From: Pseudomonadota bacterium
GTDB taxonomy: Bacteria; Myxococcota_A; UBA796; GCA-2862545
Direction of reading: 5' to 3'
DNA length: 45,311 bases
NCBI GenBank assembly: GCA_947475315.1
Contig: CANJMY010000022.1
Location: 1-45,311, forward strand
The stretch's first letter is position 1; each line of letters opens with the position of its first letter. This document shows, in pieces, positions 31,816 to 41,116 of this stretch. A model generated the notes under the pieces. The model worked only from the letters and a program-made list of their open reading frames with translations. It ran no database searches and was not told the origin of the DNA. A program made the position numbers and the translations under genes.

Positions 31816-33360
31816 TCAAGGTTGGACCTGGTAGAAGCCCACGGACACCGCGTCGGTCGGGTAGCTGTCGTAGACCCAGCTCCGCGCAGGCAGGGTCGCC
31901 TCGACCCGCGGCGTGAGCGCGTAGCCCGGGCCGACGCACAGCTTGGGATCGGCGCCGCCGTCGGGGTGGGCAAACGATCGCGAGGAGCAGGTGGCGGCCC
32001 GGTAGTACAGCACACACCGGCTGAAGTCGGGCGTCCACGCGTCGGTCGGGCGCAGCTCCAGCGGCAGCTTCGCCATGTCGCGCAGGTGCGTGGGGAAGGT
32101 GAGGCCCAGGTCTTCGGCCCACACGTCGTAGAGCACCACGCAGCCCGCCGGCAGCGTCGGCAGCGTGTCTCGGACGAACGCGTACTCCGCGCTCTGCGTG
32201 GTCGGCGCCAGGTCCAGCTTGAGCCGAGACCCGCCCGCGGCGACCACCGCGCCGACGAGCACGGCGCGCATCCAGCCCGCGTCGAGCGTCTGCGCCGCGC
32301 GCGCGACCGCCGCCCCCACCAGCGCCGCGGAGAACGGCAGCGCCGCCAGCTGGTAGCGCGCGATCGCCCACGACGCGGCGCCGATCGGCGACCACACGGG
32401 CACCACCAGCGACGTGACCAGCACGGACGCCGCGAGCGCCGCGCGGGTTCGAACGGGCAGCGCGCCCGCCACCAAGCCCGCGAGCATCGCCAACGCCACC
32501 GGCGGCGCCGTGTACGCCGGGTCGAGCACGATCAGGTGGCGCCAGCCGTAGGCGCGGAGCGAGTGACGGGCGAACAGATCCCAGCCTTGGCGTCCGTACG
32601 AGGCGACCTCCCACGCGGGGTTGTCGGTGGTGAGCGCGTGCAGGTGCCAGAGGGCCACCCCGACCGATCCCACCGTCGCGACCCAGGTCGCCGGGTGTCG
32701 CCACGGCACCTTGGCGCGATCGACGAGCGCGAGCAGGGCGACACAGGCCGGCAGCGCGACGCACTCGATCCGCCCTGACGCCGACGCGGCCAGCGCGGCC
32801 CCCGACACCAGCGCCGCAGCCCACGATGGTCGCCGCGCGTGCTCCGCCCACGTGGCCAGCCCGATCAGCCCGAGAGTCAGCGCCGGGACCTGCTGCGCGT
32901 CCGTGTGCCCGAAGCGCACCAGGGGCGTTGCCACGGCGAGCAGGAGCGCGGCGGTCCACGCGCCGGTCGCCGCCATGCCCGTCGTCAGGAGCCAGGCCAG
33001 CAGCGCGAGCGGGGCTGCGGCGCCGACGCCGGCCACCGCGTCGAACAGCCAGCCGTCGTTGTGCTGCCAGCCCGGAACAAACGGGTGGAGCAGCCGCGCG
33101 AACGCCGTGAACCCGTAGCCGCGCTCGATCTCCAGCGCGCCCTCGCTGTACGGTCCCCACGAGCGGAAGTTGATGTCGTGCGGACCCGCGGGCGCGGCCA
33201 GACGCAAGGCCAGCGCCAGCGCGAACAGCAAGGCGACGCCGACCTTCCCTCGATGGTCCAAGGCGCGTAGCCCCCGGACGCCGAGTGCTGCGCCGCCGAC
33301 CAGCGCCACCGCGGTCAGCGCCTCCAGCAACCCGAGCAGCGTCATCGAGGAGTCGGGCAT
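31816..33360 (-). CDS. Polytopic membrane protein, possible GT-C glycosyltransferase
   Basis: This 514-residue membrane protein has about ten or eleven hydrophobic helices and a C-terminal extracytoplasmic domain of about 130 residues with several cysteines (FSRCVLYYRAATCSS, DPKLCVG). The first outer loop carries acidic residues (D62 in HDINF and E73), as in GT-C enzymes of the PMT/ArnT kind that use lipid-linked sugars. The helix pattern and the ALLLAVATPLVRFGH region fit that class. This is inferred from topology only and no signature proves it. ATG 33360 lacks a clear ribosome site, and ATG 33345 is an alternative. A hairpin and the large lipoprotein gene lie upstream on the same strand. 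Confidence 0.65.
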   Translation of the reverse strand: MPDSSMTLLGLLEALTAVALVGGAALGVRGLRALDHRGKVGVALLFALALALRLAAPAGPHDINFRSWGPYSEGALEIERGYGFTAFARLLHPFVPGWQHNDGWLFDAVAGVGAAAPLALLAWLLTTGMAATGAWTAALLLAVATPLVRFGHTDAQQVPALTLGLIGLATWAEHARRPSWAAALVSGAALAASASGRIECVALPACVALLALVDRAKVPWRHPATWVATVGSVGVALWHLHALTTDNPAWEVASYGRQGWDLFARHSLRAYGWRHLIVLDPAYTAPPVALAMLAGLVAGALPVRTRAALAASVLVTSLVVPVWSPIGAASWAIARYQLAALPFSAALVGAAVARAAQTLDAGWMRAVLVGAVVAAGGSRLKLDLAPTTQSAEYAFVRDTLPTLPAGCVVLYDVWAEDLGLTFPTHLRDMAKLPLELRPTDAWTPDFSRCVLYYRAATCSSRSFAHPDGGADPKLCVGPGYALTPRVEATLPARSWVYDSYPTDAVSVGFYQVQP

Positions 33361-33390
33361 GCACCACCGAACGCGAGGGAGGAACCCGGT

Positions 33391-33413
33391 CGGCGGGCCT
33401 TGTCGACCCGCCG
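33391..33413 (-). terminator. Hairpin downstream of the large lipoprotein gene
   Basis: CGGCGGG (33391-33397) and CCCGCCG (33407-33413) form a perfect 7-bp stem with a 9-base loop, five bases past the stop at 33418 in the leftward direction. No U-run follows, so termination is likely to be partial and the next leftward gene may still be co-transcribed. Confidence 0.4.
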
Positions 33414-33417
33414 AGCG

Positions 33418-35448
33418 CTACGGCGCGGTGAGACGAGCCTGGACCGCCTCACGCAGGCCGGGGTCGGTAGCGAGCACGATCAGCCTGCCTGCGACGGCCT
33501 CGGAGGTGGTGGTCGTGAGGTGCAGGGTCCGACCGGTCACGGTCGCCTCGACGTCGTTCAGGGAGCCGTTGAGCACCTCAAACGCGTCGGCGAGGCCGAG
33601 ATCGTCGGCCAGGTCGATCGAGACGTCGATCGTCTGGTCGGCGAGCGCGTAGGGGATGTTGCGCTGGAGCGCGCAGTCCAGGTCGGTCGGGCCTTGGGTC
33701 GTGTCGAGGCCGATGACCACCAACACGAGCCCGCCCGGCACCCGTAGGGCCTCGACGATCGCGTGCGCGTCGGTGTGGGCGGCCCCGGTGGGCGCGCCGA
33801 CCCGGAGCAGGTTGCGGACGCCGCGCAGATCGTGGTTGAGGCTGGCGAAGGCCGCCCAGGTGTCTTCCCAGTCGGGCTTGAACTGCAGCGCCGTCTGGAA
33901 GAACATCAGGCCGCGCCCGCCGGCCGCCACGACCGACAGCTCCTGCACACGCGCCTCGGACGGAGAGGGCTCGCTCAACCAGCCGCCGAGCCCCTGCGTG
34001 TAGAGCCAGGTCGGCAGCGGCTCCTGGTTCCGCACGGTGGCGCGCAGATAGTCGTAGGCGCCACGAAGCGGCGGCGCGGCGCCAAAGTCGGTGATGTGCG
34101 GCGCGCAGGCGGACGTGTAGAAGTCCATGCCCTGGAGGTCCGCGGACCCGGCGAACATGCCGGTGAACCGGTGCCGCGACGCCCCGATGTAGGTGACGAT
34201 CGGGCGCTCACGGACGGCCCAGTAGGTGGACTCCTCCGCCATCTGACGCATCTTCTGGGTGTCGCGGAGCTCGTCGAGGGACTTGTTGTCGACCTCGTCG
34301 CCGAGCATACGCGCCGGGGTGCGGTCCCAGGCGGCCTCAGGCATGGCCCAGCCGCCGTCGTCGGCGAAGGCGTAGATGTTTGCGGTGCGGAACTCGTCGT
34401 CGACGAGGCTCTCCGCGTCGCGCTGGGCGCACTGCGGAGCGTCCGCCGGGCGTCGTTGCCGCAGGAAGAACGTGTCGAAGCCCGCGTCCTGGTGCAGCTT
34501 GAAGTTGGCGTCGTTCACGCCGGGGAAGGGGCAGTCGCTGTCGTTGGGCCAGCTCTCGATCGGCCACAGCGGCATCGTCACCCGTCCGCCGGCGACCGCC
34601 TCGGTGGCGTCGTCGAACGTGACGGCGACGGTCCACGCGTCACCCACGGACGTGGGCGTGCACAGCGGCACCTCGATCATCGCGGACGCGCCGGGCGCGA
34701 GCGTGGGCGTCGCGAGGCAGGCGGCGTCGGTCTGATCGCGTCCGTCGACGATCACCTGCGAGACGGTGTGGGCGACGGTGTCGTCGTTGTGGAGGTGGAC
34801 GTACACGCGGTCCAGCGCGTCGCCGTGCGCCACCGAGGTGAGCCGCACCGGCGTGGTCGCGTAGGGCACGGTGGCGTCGAACGCGTCGCCCTGGTCGGTC
34901 GGCAGACGAACCCGGATCGACGTGTCGGTGTCGAAGTGCGCGGCGCGGACATGCATCGACACCCACACCGGCTCGCCCGCGACGACCTCGTTCGGCCAGA
35001 CGCGGATCCAGTCGAGCTCACCCGCGTCGAGCAGCTCCGTCGCGGACGTGCCGTTGATCTCGACCTCAAATGCGGCTGCGCGCGCGGCGCCTGCCGTCGC
35101 GGCGGGGATCAGCGTGCCAGTCACGGCGGAGGTCGCGACGAACATGAGGCGGCCGCCGGAGGTGGGGTCCGGAATCGACGCCTCGGGGTAGGCGGGCGCC
35201 TCGTCGGTGCCGAACACCTTGGAGGGGTCTTCGCTCAGCGCGCCCGGGCCGTACGGGTAGAACCAGTCCTTGCGCCAGCTGGCGTGGGCGGACGACGGCG
35301 TGGTCGCGGCGCAGGCGTCACCGGTGGTGCAGGTGACGAGCGGGTCGGCGGTGGTGGCGACGTCGGTGTCGTCGGGGGCGGGGTCGGTGTGGCACGCGAC
35401 CACAATCAGGAGCGCGCACGAGGCGAGCGTGTGCGAAGCGTTGGACAT
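33418..35448 (-). CDS. Large lipoprotein with possible TIM-barrel-like C-terminal half
   Basis: This 676-residue protein carries a lipoprotein signal ending LLIVVAC (Cys19), followed by an Asp/Thr-rich linker (DPAPDDTDVATTADP). Residues about 60-310 look like beta-sandwich modules (EINGTSATELLDAGELDWIRVW, SIRVRLPTDQ). From about 320, LWPIESWPNDSDCPFPG and DAGFDTFFLRQRR open a mixed alpha/beta part that recalls glycoside-hydrolase barrels, with D/E-rich strand ends (DEVDNKSLDE, MDFYTSAC). I cannot identify catalytic residues, and the enzyme idea is inference. ATG 35448 follows GGAG. It lies 98 bases beyond the RND pump gene on the same strand, separated by a large hairpin. Confidence 0.7.
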   Translation of the reverse strand: MSNASHTLASCALLIVVACHTDPAPDDTDVATTADPLVTCTTGDACAATTPSSAHASWRKDWFYPYGPGALSEDPSKVFGTDEAPAYPEASIPDPTSGGRLMFVATSAVTGTLIPAATAGAARAAAFEVEINGTSATELLDAGELDWIRVWPNEVVAGEPVWVSMHVRAAHFDTDTSIRVRLPTDQGDAFDATVPYATTPVRLTSVAHGDALDRVYVHLHNDDTVAHTVSQVIVDGRDQTDAACLATPTLAPGASAMIEVPLCTPTSVGDAWTVAVTFDDATEAVAGGRVTMPLWPIESWPNDSDCPFPGVNDANFKLHQDAGFDTFFLRQRRPADAPQCAQRDAESLVDDEFRTANIYAFADDGGWAMPEAAWDRTPARMLGDEVDNKSLDELRDTQKMRQMAEESTYWAVRERPIVTYIGASRHRFTGMFAGSADLQGMDFYTSACAPHITDFGAAPPLRGAYDYLRATVRNQEPLPTWLYTQGLGGWLSEPSPSEARVQELSVVAAGGRGLMFFQTALQFKPDWEDTWAAFASLNHDLRGVRNLLRVGAPTGAAHTDAHAIVEALRVPGGLVLVVIGLDTTQGPTDLDCALQRNIPYALADQTIDVSIDLADDLGLADAFEVLNGSLNDVEATVTGRTLHLTTTTSEAVAGRLIVLATDPGLREAVQARLTAP

Positions 35449-35494
35449 GGGTTCTCCGTCGCGGGTCTCTGCGAGGAATGTGGCGTTAACCGCG

Positions 35495-35541
35495 CGCCGT
35501 GCGCGACGCCGGGCCACCGCCCGAGCGTCGCGTGCACGGCG
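35495..35541. terminator. Very strong stem-loop after the RND pump gene
   Basis: An outer stem of 15 bp (35495-35509 with 35525-35541, two unpaired bases TG at 35533-35534) stacks on an inner 5-bp stem CGGGC/GCCCG (35510-35514 with 35519-35523), with loop CACC. It starts six bases past the stop codon at 35547 in the leftward direction. There is no U-tract. It may end the efflux operon or protect its 3' end from exonucleases. Confidence 0.65.
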
Positions 35542-35546
35542 AGAGA

Positions 35547-38500
35547 TCAGTCGGCGCCAGTTGGACTTGGCGAGTCCGCCTCACGCATGGCCCACGCGTA
35601 GAGGGACGGGAGCACGTACAGCGTCAGCAGCGTGCTCGTCACCAACCCGCCGATCACGACGGTGGCGAGGGGGCGCTGCACCTCCGCGCCCGCGGATCGC
35701 ACGAGCGCCATCGGCAGGAAGCCAAACGCAGCCACCAGCGTGGTCATCGTCACGGTGCGCAGCCGGTCGCGCGCGCCTTCCACGGCCGCCTGCGCGGCGG
35801 TCCGCCCTTCCTCCTGCAGGCGCCGCATGTGCGACACCAGCACGATCCCGTTGAGGACCGCGATGCCGAACAGCGTGATGAAGCCCACGCCCGCGGAGAT
35901 CGAGAACGGCAGCCCGCGCGCCATCAGCGCGAAGATCCCGCCGGTCGCAGCGAGGGGGACGTTGGCGTACACCATCAGCGACATTCGAGCGGATCCGAAC
36001 ATGGCCTGCAACAGCACGAAGATGAGCAACAGCACCACCGGCACCAGCACGGCCAGCCGGGCCGACGCCTCGGCGAGGTTCTGGAACGCGCCGCCCCACT
36101 CGATCTGGTAGCCAGGAGGCAGGTGGACCTCGGCGTCGATGCGCCGCTGTGCGTCCGCGACGAAGCCCGCGATGTCGCGGCCTCGCACGTTGACCTCCAC
36201 GGTCAGCCGCCGACGACCCTGGTCGTGGCTCACCTGCAGCGGGCCCTCCTCGTCGACGATCGTCGCGACCTGTCCGAGCGGCACCGGCGCGCCACCTGCA
36301 CGTCCGACCAGGATGCCCTCCAAGCGGGCGCGGTCCCCACGCACCTCCGGCGGGAAGCGCACCTGGAGCGCGAAGCGCCGCTGACCCTGCACCACCGTAC
36401 CCACCTGCGCGCCGCCGATCGCCTCGACGCCGTCGAGCACGTCGCGGGCCGACATGCCGAGCCGCGCGATGCGCGACGGGTCGACCTCGATCCGCAGCAT
36501 GGGGAGGCCGGCGACCTGCTCGGCCTTCACGTCCGACGCGCCCTCGACCTTGGACACGGCCGCCGCCAGCGCGTCGCCCGTCGACTTGAGCGTGTCGAGG
36601 TCGTCGCCGTACAGCACGATCGCCACGTCGGAGCGCACGCCCTCGATCAGCTCGTTGACGCGCAGCTCGATCGGCTGCCCAAAGCTGAAGTTCACGCCGG
36701 GCACCGACGCGAGCAGGGTGGCCTGGATCTTCTCGATCAGGTCGTCCTTGTCGGCGGCGTCCTTCCACTGATCGTGAGGCTTGAGCTGCACGATTACGTC
36801 GGAGAGATCGACGCCCATCGGGTCGGTGGCGATCTCGGCGCGGCCGGTCTTGCACACGACGGTGTCGATCTCGCTCGGGAACTTCGCCAGGAGCACACGC
36901 TCGACGTCGCTCGCCTGCTGGATGGACTCTGACAGCGACACGGACGGCGGGCGCAGGATCTGGATCGCCAGCGCGCCCTCGTCGAGCGACGGTACGAACT
37001 CAGCGCCGAGGAACGGCGCGGCCGCCAGGCTCGCCACGAACACGGCGACCGCGAGCAGGGCAGGGAGCGGAGACAGCCGGGTCGCCGCGGCCAGCGTGGG
37101 CGCGTACACCCGATCCAGCAGGCGCATCAGCCATGTGTCGCCGTCGCGCGCGCCGACGAGGAAGGTGGACGCGAGCACCGGCACCAGCGTCAGCGTGACG
37201 AGGAGAGACCCCGTCAGCGCCAGGACCACCGTCGTCGCCATGGGGCGGAACATCTTGCCTTCGATGCCCGTGAACGACAGGATCGGCAGGTAGACCAGGA
37301 TGATGATCCCCACGGCAAACGCCACGGGTCGCGTGACCTGTCGCACCGCGCCCAGGATCACCGCCCGATCCACCACCTCACCGCGCTGTCGTCGCACGTG
37401 AACGGTGTGGAGCACATTCTCCAGCAGCACCACCGCGCCGTCGACCATCAGCCCAAAGTCGATGGCGCCCAGGCTCATCAGGTTGCCCGACACGCCGAGC
37501 AGGTTCATGCCGATCAGCGCGAACAGCAGCGACAACGGGATGACCGCCGCGGCGATCAGCGCGGCCCGCAGGTTGCCGAGCGTGAGCAGCAGCACCAAGC
37601 CCACCAACAGCGCGCCCTCGATGAGGTTCTCGGCCACCGTGGTGATGGTGCGGTCGACCAGCTCGGTTCGGTCGTAGAACACGTCGATCTTCACGTCGGG
37701 GAGCGTCTTCTGGAGATCGTCGACGGCCTCTTGGAGCGCCACGGACACGGTGCGGGAGTTTCCGCCCAGGCGCATCATGGCGATCCCCGACACGATCTCA
37801 CCATGGCCGTCGCGCGTGACCGCGCCCTGCCGCAGCATAGGCGCGAACACCACGGACCCCAGTCCGCCGATCGTGATCGGCGTGCCCTCGGGGGTGGTCG
37901 ACACCACCACGTCGGCGATCCGCTCGCGCGTGTCGAGCAGCGACACACCGCGGACCAGCACCTGCTCGCGGCCCCTCTCGATCGAGCCGCCGCCGACGTT
38001 GACGTTGTTGCGGTCGAGCGCGTCGAACACGTCGGCCAGCGCGAGGTGGTGGGCGGCCAGCGCCTCGGGCGTGACGCGCACCTCGAACGTGCGCAGCTCG
38101 CCGCCGAACGCGTTCACCTCCACCACGCCGTCCACGGTGCGCAGACGCGGGGCGATCTGCCAGTCGAGCACGTCGCGCAGGTCCATCAGGCTCTGGCCCT
38201 TCAGGCCGCGCACTTCGAACTGGAAGATCTCGCCCAGGCCGCTGCTGACCGGGCCCATCTCTGGCTCGCCAAAGCCGTCGGGGATGGACTCCTTGGCCTC
38301 GATCAGGCGTTCGCCCACCACCTGGCGCGCCCACCAGATGTCGGTGCCCTCCTCAAACACCACGGTCACGGCGGACAAGCCAAAGCGTGACACGGAGCGC
38401 ATCTCCTCCAGGTGGGGGAGGCCGCCCATCGACTGCTCGACAGGCGTGGTGACGAAGCGCTCGATCTCCAGCGGGCCCAGCGCAGGCGCGTCGGTCAGCA

Positions 38501-38696
38501 CCTGCACCTGCACGTTGGTCACGTCGGGGACGGCGTCGATCGGCAAGCGGGTCATGGCGTGGACGCCCGCGGCGATCCACAGCAGGAGCGCGATCACCAC
38601 CAGCAAGCGGTTTCGCAGCGCCAGCGCCACCAGGCGGTCCAGGGGCGACACACCCTGCACGTCCAGGAGCTCTCGGTCGGTGGTCTCGAGGCGCAT
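35547..38696 (-). CDS. czcA: CzcA-type heavy-metal RND efflux pump
   Basis: This inner-membrane proton/metal antiporter of 1049 residues forms the pump of a tripartite efflux complex. The fourth membrane helix carries SLGAIDFGLMVDGAVVLLEN with D413, D419 and E426, spaced as D402, D408 and E415 of CzcA. This DFG form is typical of pumps for divalent metals (Co/Zn/Cd/Ni), whereas Cu/Ag pumps of the CusA type differ at that site. Two large periplasmic loops and twelve helices are apparent. ATG 38696 with AAGG upstream is preferred, and GTG 38705 would overlap the adaptor gene. It is last in the operon after the outer-membrane and adaptor genes. Confidence 0.94.
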   Translation of the reverse strand: MRLETTDRELLDVQGVSPLDRLVALALRNRLLVVIALLLWIAAGVHAMTRLPIDAVPDVTNVQVQVLTDAPALGPLEIERFVTTPVEQSMGGLPHLEEMRSVSRFGLSAVTVVFEEGTDIWWARQVVGERLIEAKESIPDGFGEPEMGPVSSGLGEIFQFEVRGLKGQSLMDLRDVLDWQIAPRLRTVDGVVEVNAFGGELRTFEVRVTPEALAAHHLALADVFDALDRNNVNVGGGSIERGREQVLVRGVSLLDTRERIADVVVSTTPEGTPITIGGLGSVVFAPMLRQGAVTRDGHGEIVSGIAMMRLGGNSRTVSVALQEAVDDLQKTLPDVKIDVFYDRTELVDRTITTVAENLIEGALLVGLVLLLTLGNLRAALIAAAVIPLSLLFALIGMNLLGVSGNLMSLGAIDFGLMVDGAVVLLENVLHTVHVRRQRGEVVDRAVILGAVRQVTRPVAFAVGIIILVYLPILSFTGIEGKMFRPMATTVVLALTGSLLVTLTLVPVLASTFLVGARDGDTWLMRLLDRVYAPTLAAATRLSPLPALLAVAVFVASLAAAPFLGAEFVPSLDEGALAIQILRPPSVSLSESIQQASDVERVLLAKFPSEIDTVVCKTGRAEIATDPMGVDLSDVIVQLKPHDQWKDAADKDDLIEKIQATLLASVPGVNFSFGQPIELRVNELIEGVRSDVAIVLYGDDLDTLKSTGDALAAAVSKVEGASDVKAEQVAGLPMLRIEVDPSRIARLGMSARDVLDGVEAIGGAQVGTVVQGQRRFALQVRFPPEVRGDRARLEGILVGRAGGAPVPLGQVATIVDEEGPLQVSHDQGRRRLTVEVNVRGRDIAGFVADAQRRIDAEVHLPPGYQIEWGGAFQNLAEASARLAVLVPVVLLLIFVLLQAMFGSARMSLMVYANVPLAATGGIFALMARGLPFSISAGVGFITLFGIAVLNGIVLVSHMRRLQEEGRTAAQAAVEGARDRLRTVTMTTLVAAFGFLPMALVRSAGAEVQRPLATVVIGGLVTSTLLTLYVLPSLYAWAMREADSPSPTGAD

Positions 38697-38697
38697 C

Positions 38698-39837
38698 TCA
38701 CTCACCTTCCAGCGCGCTCTTGCCGAGCTCGCTCGTCAGGGTGAACGCGCCCTCGACCACCACGCGTGCGCCGGGCTCAAGCCCGGACAGCACATGGAGG
38801 CGGCCGCCCGCCACAGGCGCGGTCTGCACCGGGGTGACGATGAACTGGCCCGGCGCGGTCTCGACGAACACCGACGCCTGTCCGGCGATCGTCTGGATGG
38901 CTTCCACGGGGATGGACAGGCCGGTCACGCCTGGGTCTCCCACGCTCAGCCTGGCCTGCGCGAACATGTTGGGCTTGAGGCGATGGTCTGCGTTCGACAC
39001 GACGACGCGCACCTCGGTGGTGCGGCTGTCGGGATCCAGCCAGTCGCCGATAGCGTCCACGACCCCAGAGAATCGCTCGTCGCCGTAGGCGTCGACGGTG
39101 AACGACACCGCCGCGCCCTTGCGGACCGAGGCCAGGTCCCTCTCGTAGACCTCCACGATCAGCCAGACCTCGTCGAGGTTGCCGACGTGGAACAACGGGT
39201 CGCCCGACGACACCGACGCGCCGAGCGACGCGTCGAACGACAAGACGCTGCCGGTGATCGGGCTGCGCACCGACACCCGCGACGAGAAGTGCTGGCCCTT
39301 CTCCGGACGGACAGACTCCGGTGACACGCCGAACACGCGCAGGCGCTCCTCGGCGGCCTCGGCGTCGGCGGCGGCGACGGTCAGCTCGGCGTCGGCGTCG
39401 AGCTGCTGGGAGCGCGACGCGAACCCGTCCCCGACTAGGGCGCCGATGCGCTCGCGTTTGGCGCGCGCGGTCTCCAGGCGCGCGGTGGCCGACAGGTGCG
39501 CGCCGATCGCCTCCCCGAGGTCGGGCGAGAGCACCACCGCGAGCGAGGCCCCAGCCGTTACCGCGTCGCCGGGGCGCACCTGGATGCGCTCAACGGTGCC
39601 GCCGGTGACCGCGGCCACGCGGGCCTCTTGGCGTGGATCGAGCGCGATGCGCGCGGGCACCCGCACCTCGCCTTCGAGCGAGCGGGCCTCGACGACCTCC
39701 ACGCGCAGCCGGGCGTTCGTCAGCGCGTCGCCCTGCAACGTCACCTCAGCGACGGAGGGCGCTTCGGCCTCGGGCTGCGCAGGGGCAGGGGTGGCGGAGG
39801 TGCAGGCGGTGAGCAGCAGCGGGAGCAGGAAGATCAT
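38698..39837 (-). CDS. RND efflux periplasmic adaptor lipoprotein (CzcB-like)
   Basis: This 379-residue membrane-fusion protein is probably a lipoprotein (MIFLLPLLLTAC, Cys12). VAAVTGGTVERIQVRPGDAVTAG is the first half of the lipoyl/barrel-sandwich domain. A helical hairpin rich in Ala/Glu (about 115-165) and the returning half SVRSPITGSVLSFDASLGASVSSGDPLFHVG follow. The beta-barrel and membrane-proximal domains complete the standard adaptor plan. It links pump and outer-membrane channel. No N-terminal His-rich metal-binding extension is seen. ATG 39837 overlaps the channel-gene stop (ATGA) behind GGAGG. The pump ATG follows its stop after one base. Confidence 0.92.
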   Translation of the reverse strand: MIFLLPLLLTACTSATPAPAQPEAEAPSVAEVTLQGDALTNARLRVEVVEARSLEGEVRVPARIALDPRQEARVAAVTGGTVERIQVRPGDAVTAGASLAVVLSPDLGEAIGAHLSATARLETARAKRERIGALVGDGFASRSQQLDADAELTVAAADAEAAEERLRVFGVSPESVRPEKGQHFSSRVSVRSPITGSVLSFDASLGASVSSGDPLFHVGNLDEVWLIVEVYERDLASVRKGAAVSFTVDAYGDERFSGVVDAIGDWLDPDSRTTEVRVVVSNADHRLKPNMFAQARLSVGDPGVTGLSIPVEAIQTIAGQASVFVETAPGQFIVTPVQTAPVAGGRLHVLSGLEPGARVVVEGAFTLTSELGKSALEGE

Positions 39838-41033
39838 TCGACACCTCCAAAGAGCGCGGGGTCATCGTGTGCGAGGAGCTGGGAGAGGGTGGCCTTGGCG
39901 GTGGTGGCGCGGGCGTCGAGGCCGCTCGTCCAGCCGTCCAGCACCTCGGCGCGCAGCAGGGCGGCGGTGGACACGTCGAGCTCACCGGACTGCACGCCGG
40001 CCTCGATCGCCGCGAGCGCGGCGCGCGCGTCGGCGTCGATGTCGGACAGGCGCGACAGGTCCGCGTGCGCGCTGCGGGCGAGCTGATCGGCGGTCGCCTG
40101 ATTGGCGGTGACGACGCGCTCGATCTGGACGACCTCCGCCTCGCGCACCGCCAGGTCGGCGCGCGCCCGGGCGACGCCGCCTTGGTTGCGCGTCCACAGG
40201 GGCAGCGTCCACGCCACATAGGGGTGGGCGTCCACGGCGCCGTCCCCCACGTCGAGCGCGACGCCGAGCGAGATCGGGTCGACGACCGCCGCGCGCGCCT
40301 TGGCCAGCGCGGCCCGCGCCGCGTCGGTCGCCCGCCGGGCCGCGGTCAGGTCGACCCGCTCGCCAGAGGGCTGCGTCGGTGTCGGGACGCCCTCAAGCGG
40401 GTCCCCCAGCTCGGCGGTCAGCGCGTCGGGGTGGAAGGCGGCCAGCGCGGTGCGGGCCTCCGCCTCGTCGCGGCGCGCGTCCAGCGCCGTGGACAGCGCG
40501 TGCGCTTCGTCCAGCCGCGCCAGCCGCACGTCCAGGTCCGACGCCTCGCCCTGGGCCGCGCGCGCCTCGGCGGCGGCCCGCAGGTGGTGCGCCTGGGTCA
40601 GCACCTCGTCGGTCAGCCGGGTGCGCAGGATGGCGGTCGCGGCGTCCACCCAGGCGACGCGCGCGTCGTGGGCAAGCATCACCCGCGAGCGCCGCTCGGA
40701 GAGCTCGGCGGTCCGCCGCTCGAGCGTGGCGGTGCTCCGCGCGGCGTACCCTTCACCCGAGGGGGAGAAGGGCTGGGCGACCTTGACCTCGGTGCTCCCC
40801 CGGATCCCGACCGTGGCCTCCACGTCGGGGTTCCAGAGCAGCACCGACGCCTCGCGCCGGTCGGCGGCCGCGACGTCGACGAAGGCGCGGGCCGCGACGG
40901 CGTCAGGGTGGTGGGCGAGCGTATGTTGGACGACGGCATCGGCGGACAAGGGCGCCGCGAGCGCGACGGGTGGCAGGAGCCACACGACGAGCAGCACGGC
41001 GACCCCACGGAGCGTGGAGAGCACGGGGTTCAC
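39834..41033 (-). CDS. TolC-family outer-membrane efflux channel (CzcC-like)
   Basis: This 399-residue exported protein has a signal peptide (LLVVWLLPPVALA-A) and the long amphipathic helices and beta strands of the outer-membrane efflux family. Helical stretches rich in Ala, Arg and Glu occur around 75-215 and 275-370, and the strand SLGVALDVGDGAVDAHPYVAWTLPLW lies between them. The length is typical of CzcC rather than of the longer TolC. It should form the outer-membrane duct of the metal efflux complex. GTG 41033 lacks a good ribosome site, and translation may depend on coupling to upstream genes. It is the first structural gene after the His/Cys-rich ORF, from which two hairpins separate it. 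Confidence 0.88.
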   Translation of the reverse strand: MNPVLSTLRGVAVLLVVWLLPPVALAAPLSADAVVQHTLAHHPDAVAARAFVDVAAADRREASVLLWNPDVEATVGIRGSTEVKVAQPFSPSGEGYAARSTATLERRTAELSERRSRVMLAHDARVAWVDAATAILRTRLTDEVLTQAHHLRAAAEARAAQGEASDLDVRLARLDEAHALSTALDARRDEAEARTALAAFHPDALTAELGDPLEGVPTPTQPSGERVDLTAARRATDAARAALAKARAAVVDPISLGVALDVGDGAVDAHPYVAWTLPLWTRNQGGVARARADLAVREAEVVQIERVVTANQATADQLARSAHADLSRLSDIDADARAALAAIEAGVQSGELDVSTAALLRAEVLDGWTSGLDARATTAKATLSQLLAHDDPALFGGVE

Positions 41034-41055
41034 CTAGGAGTGGGTTCACGGGGGC

Positions 41056-41098
41056 GCGCTCGCGGGCGAGCGCAGGCCTGCGACGGAGCTCGTCGCAG
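41056..41098. promoter_or_regulatory. Two adjacent hairpins in front of the efflux channel gene
   Basis: GCGCTCGC-GG-GCGAGCGC (41056-41073) and CTGCGACG-GAGCT-CGTCGCAG (41078-41098) are perfect inverted repeats of 8 bp each, lying in the 83 bases between the His/Cys-rich ORF and the channel gene. In the leftward message both would fold. They could attenuate, pause or stabilise the transcript. No U-run or known riboswitch pattern is visible. Confidence 0.5.
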
Positions 41099-41116
41099 AC
41101 CACGGCGTGAGGACAC

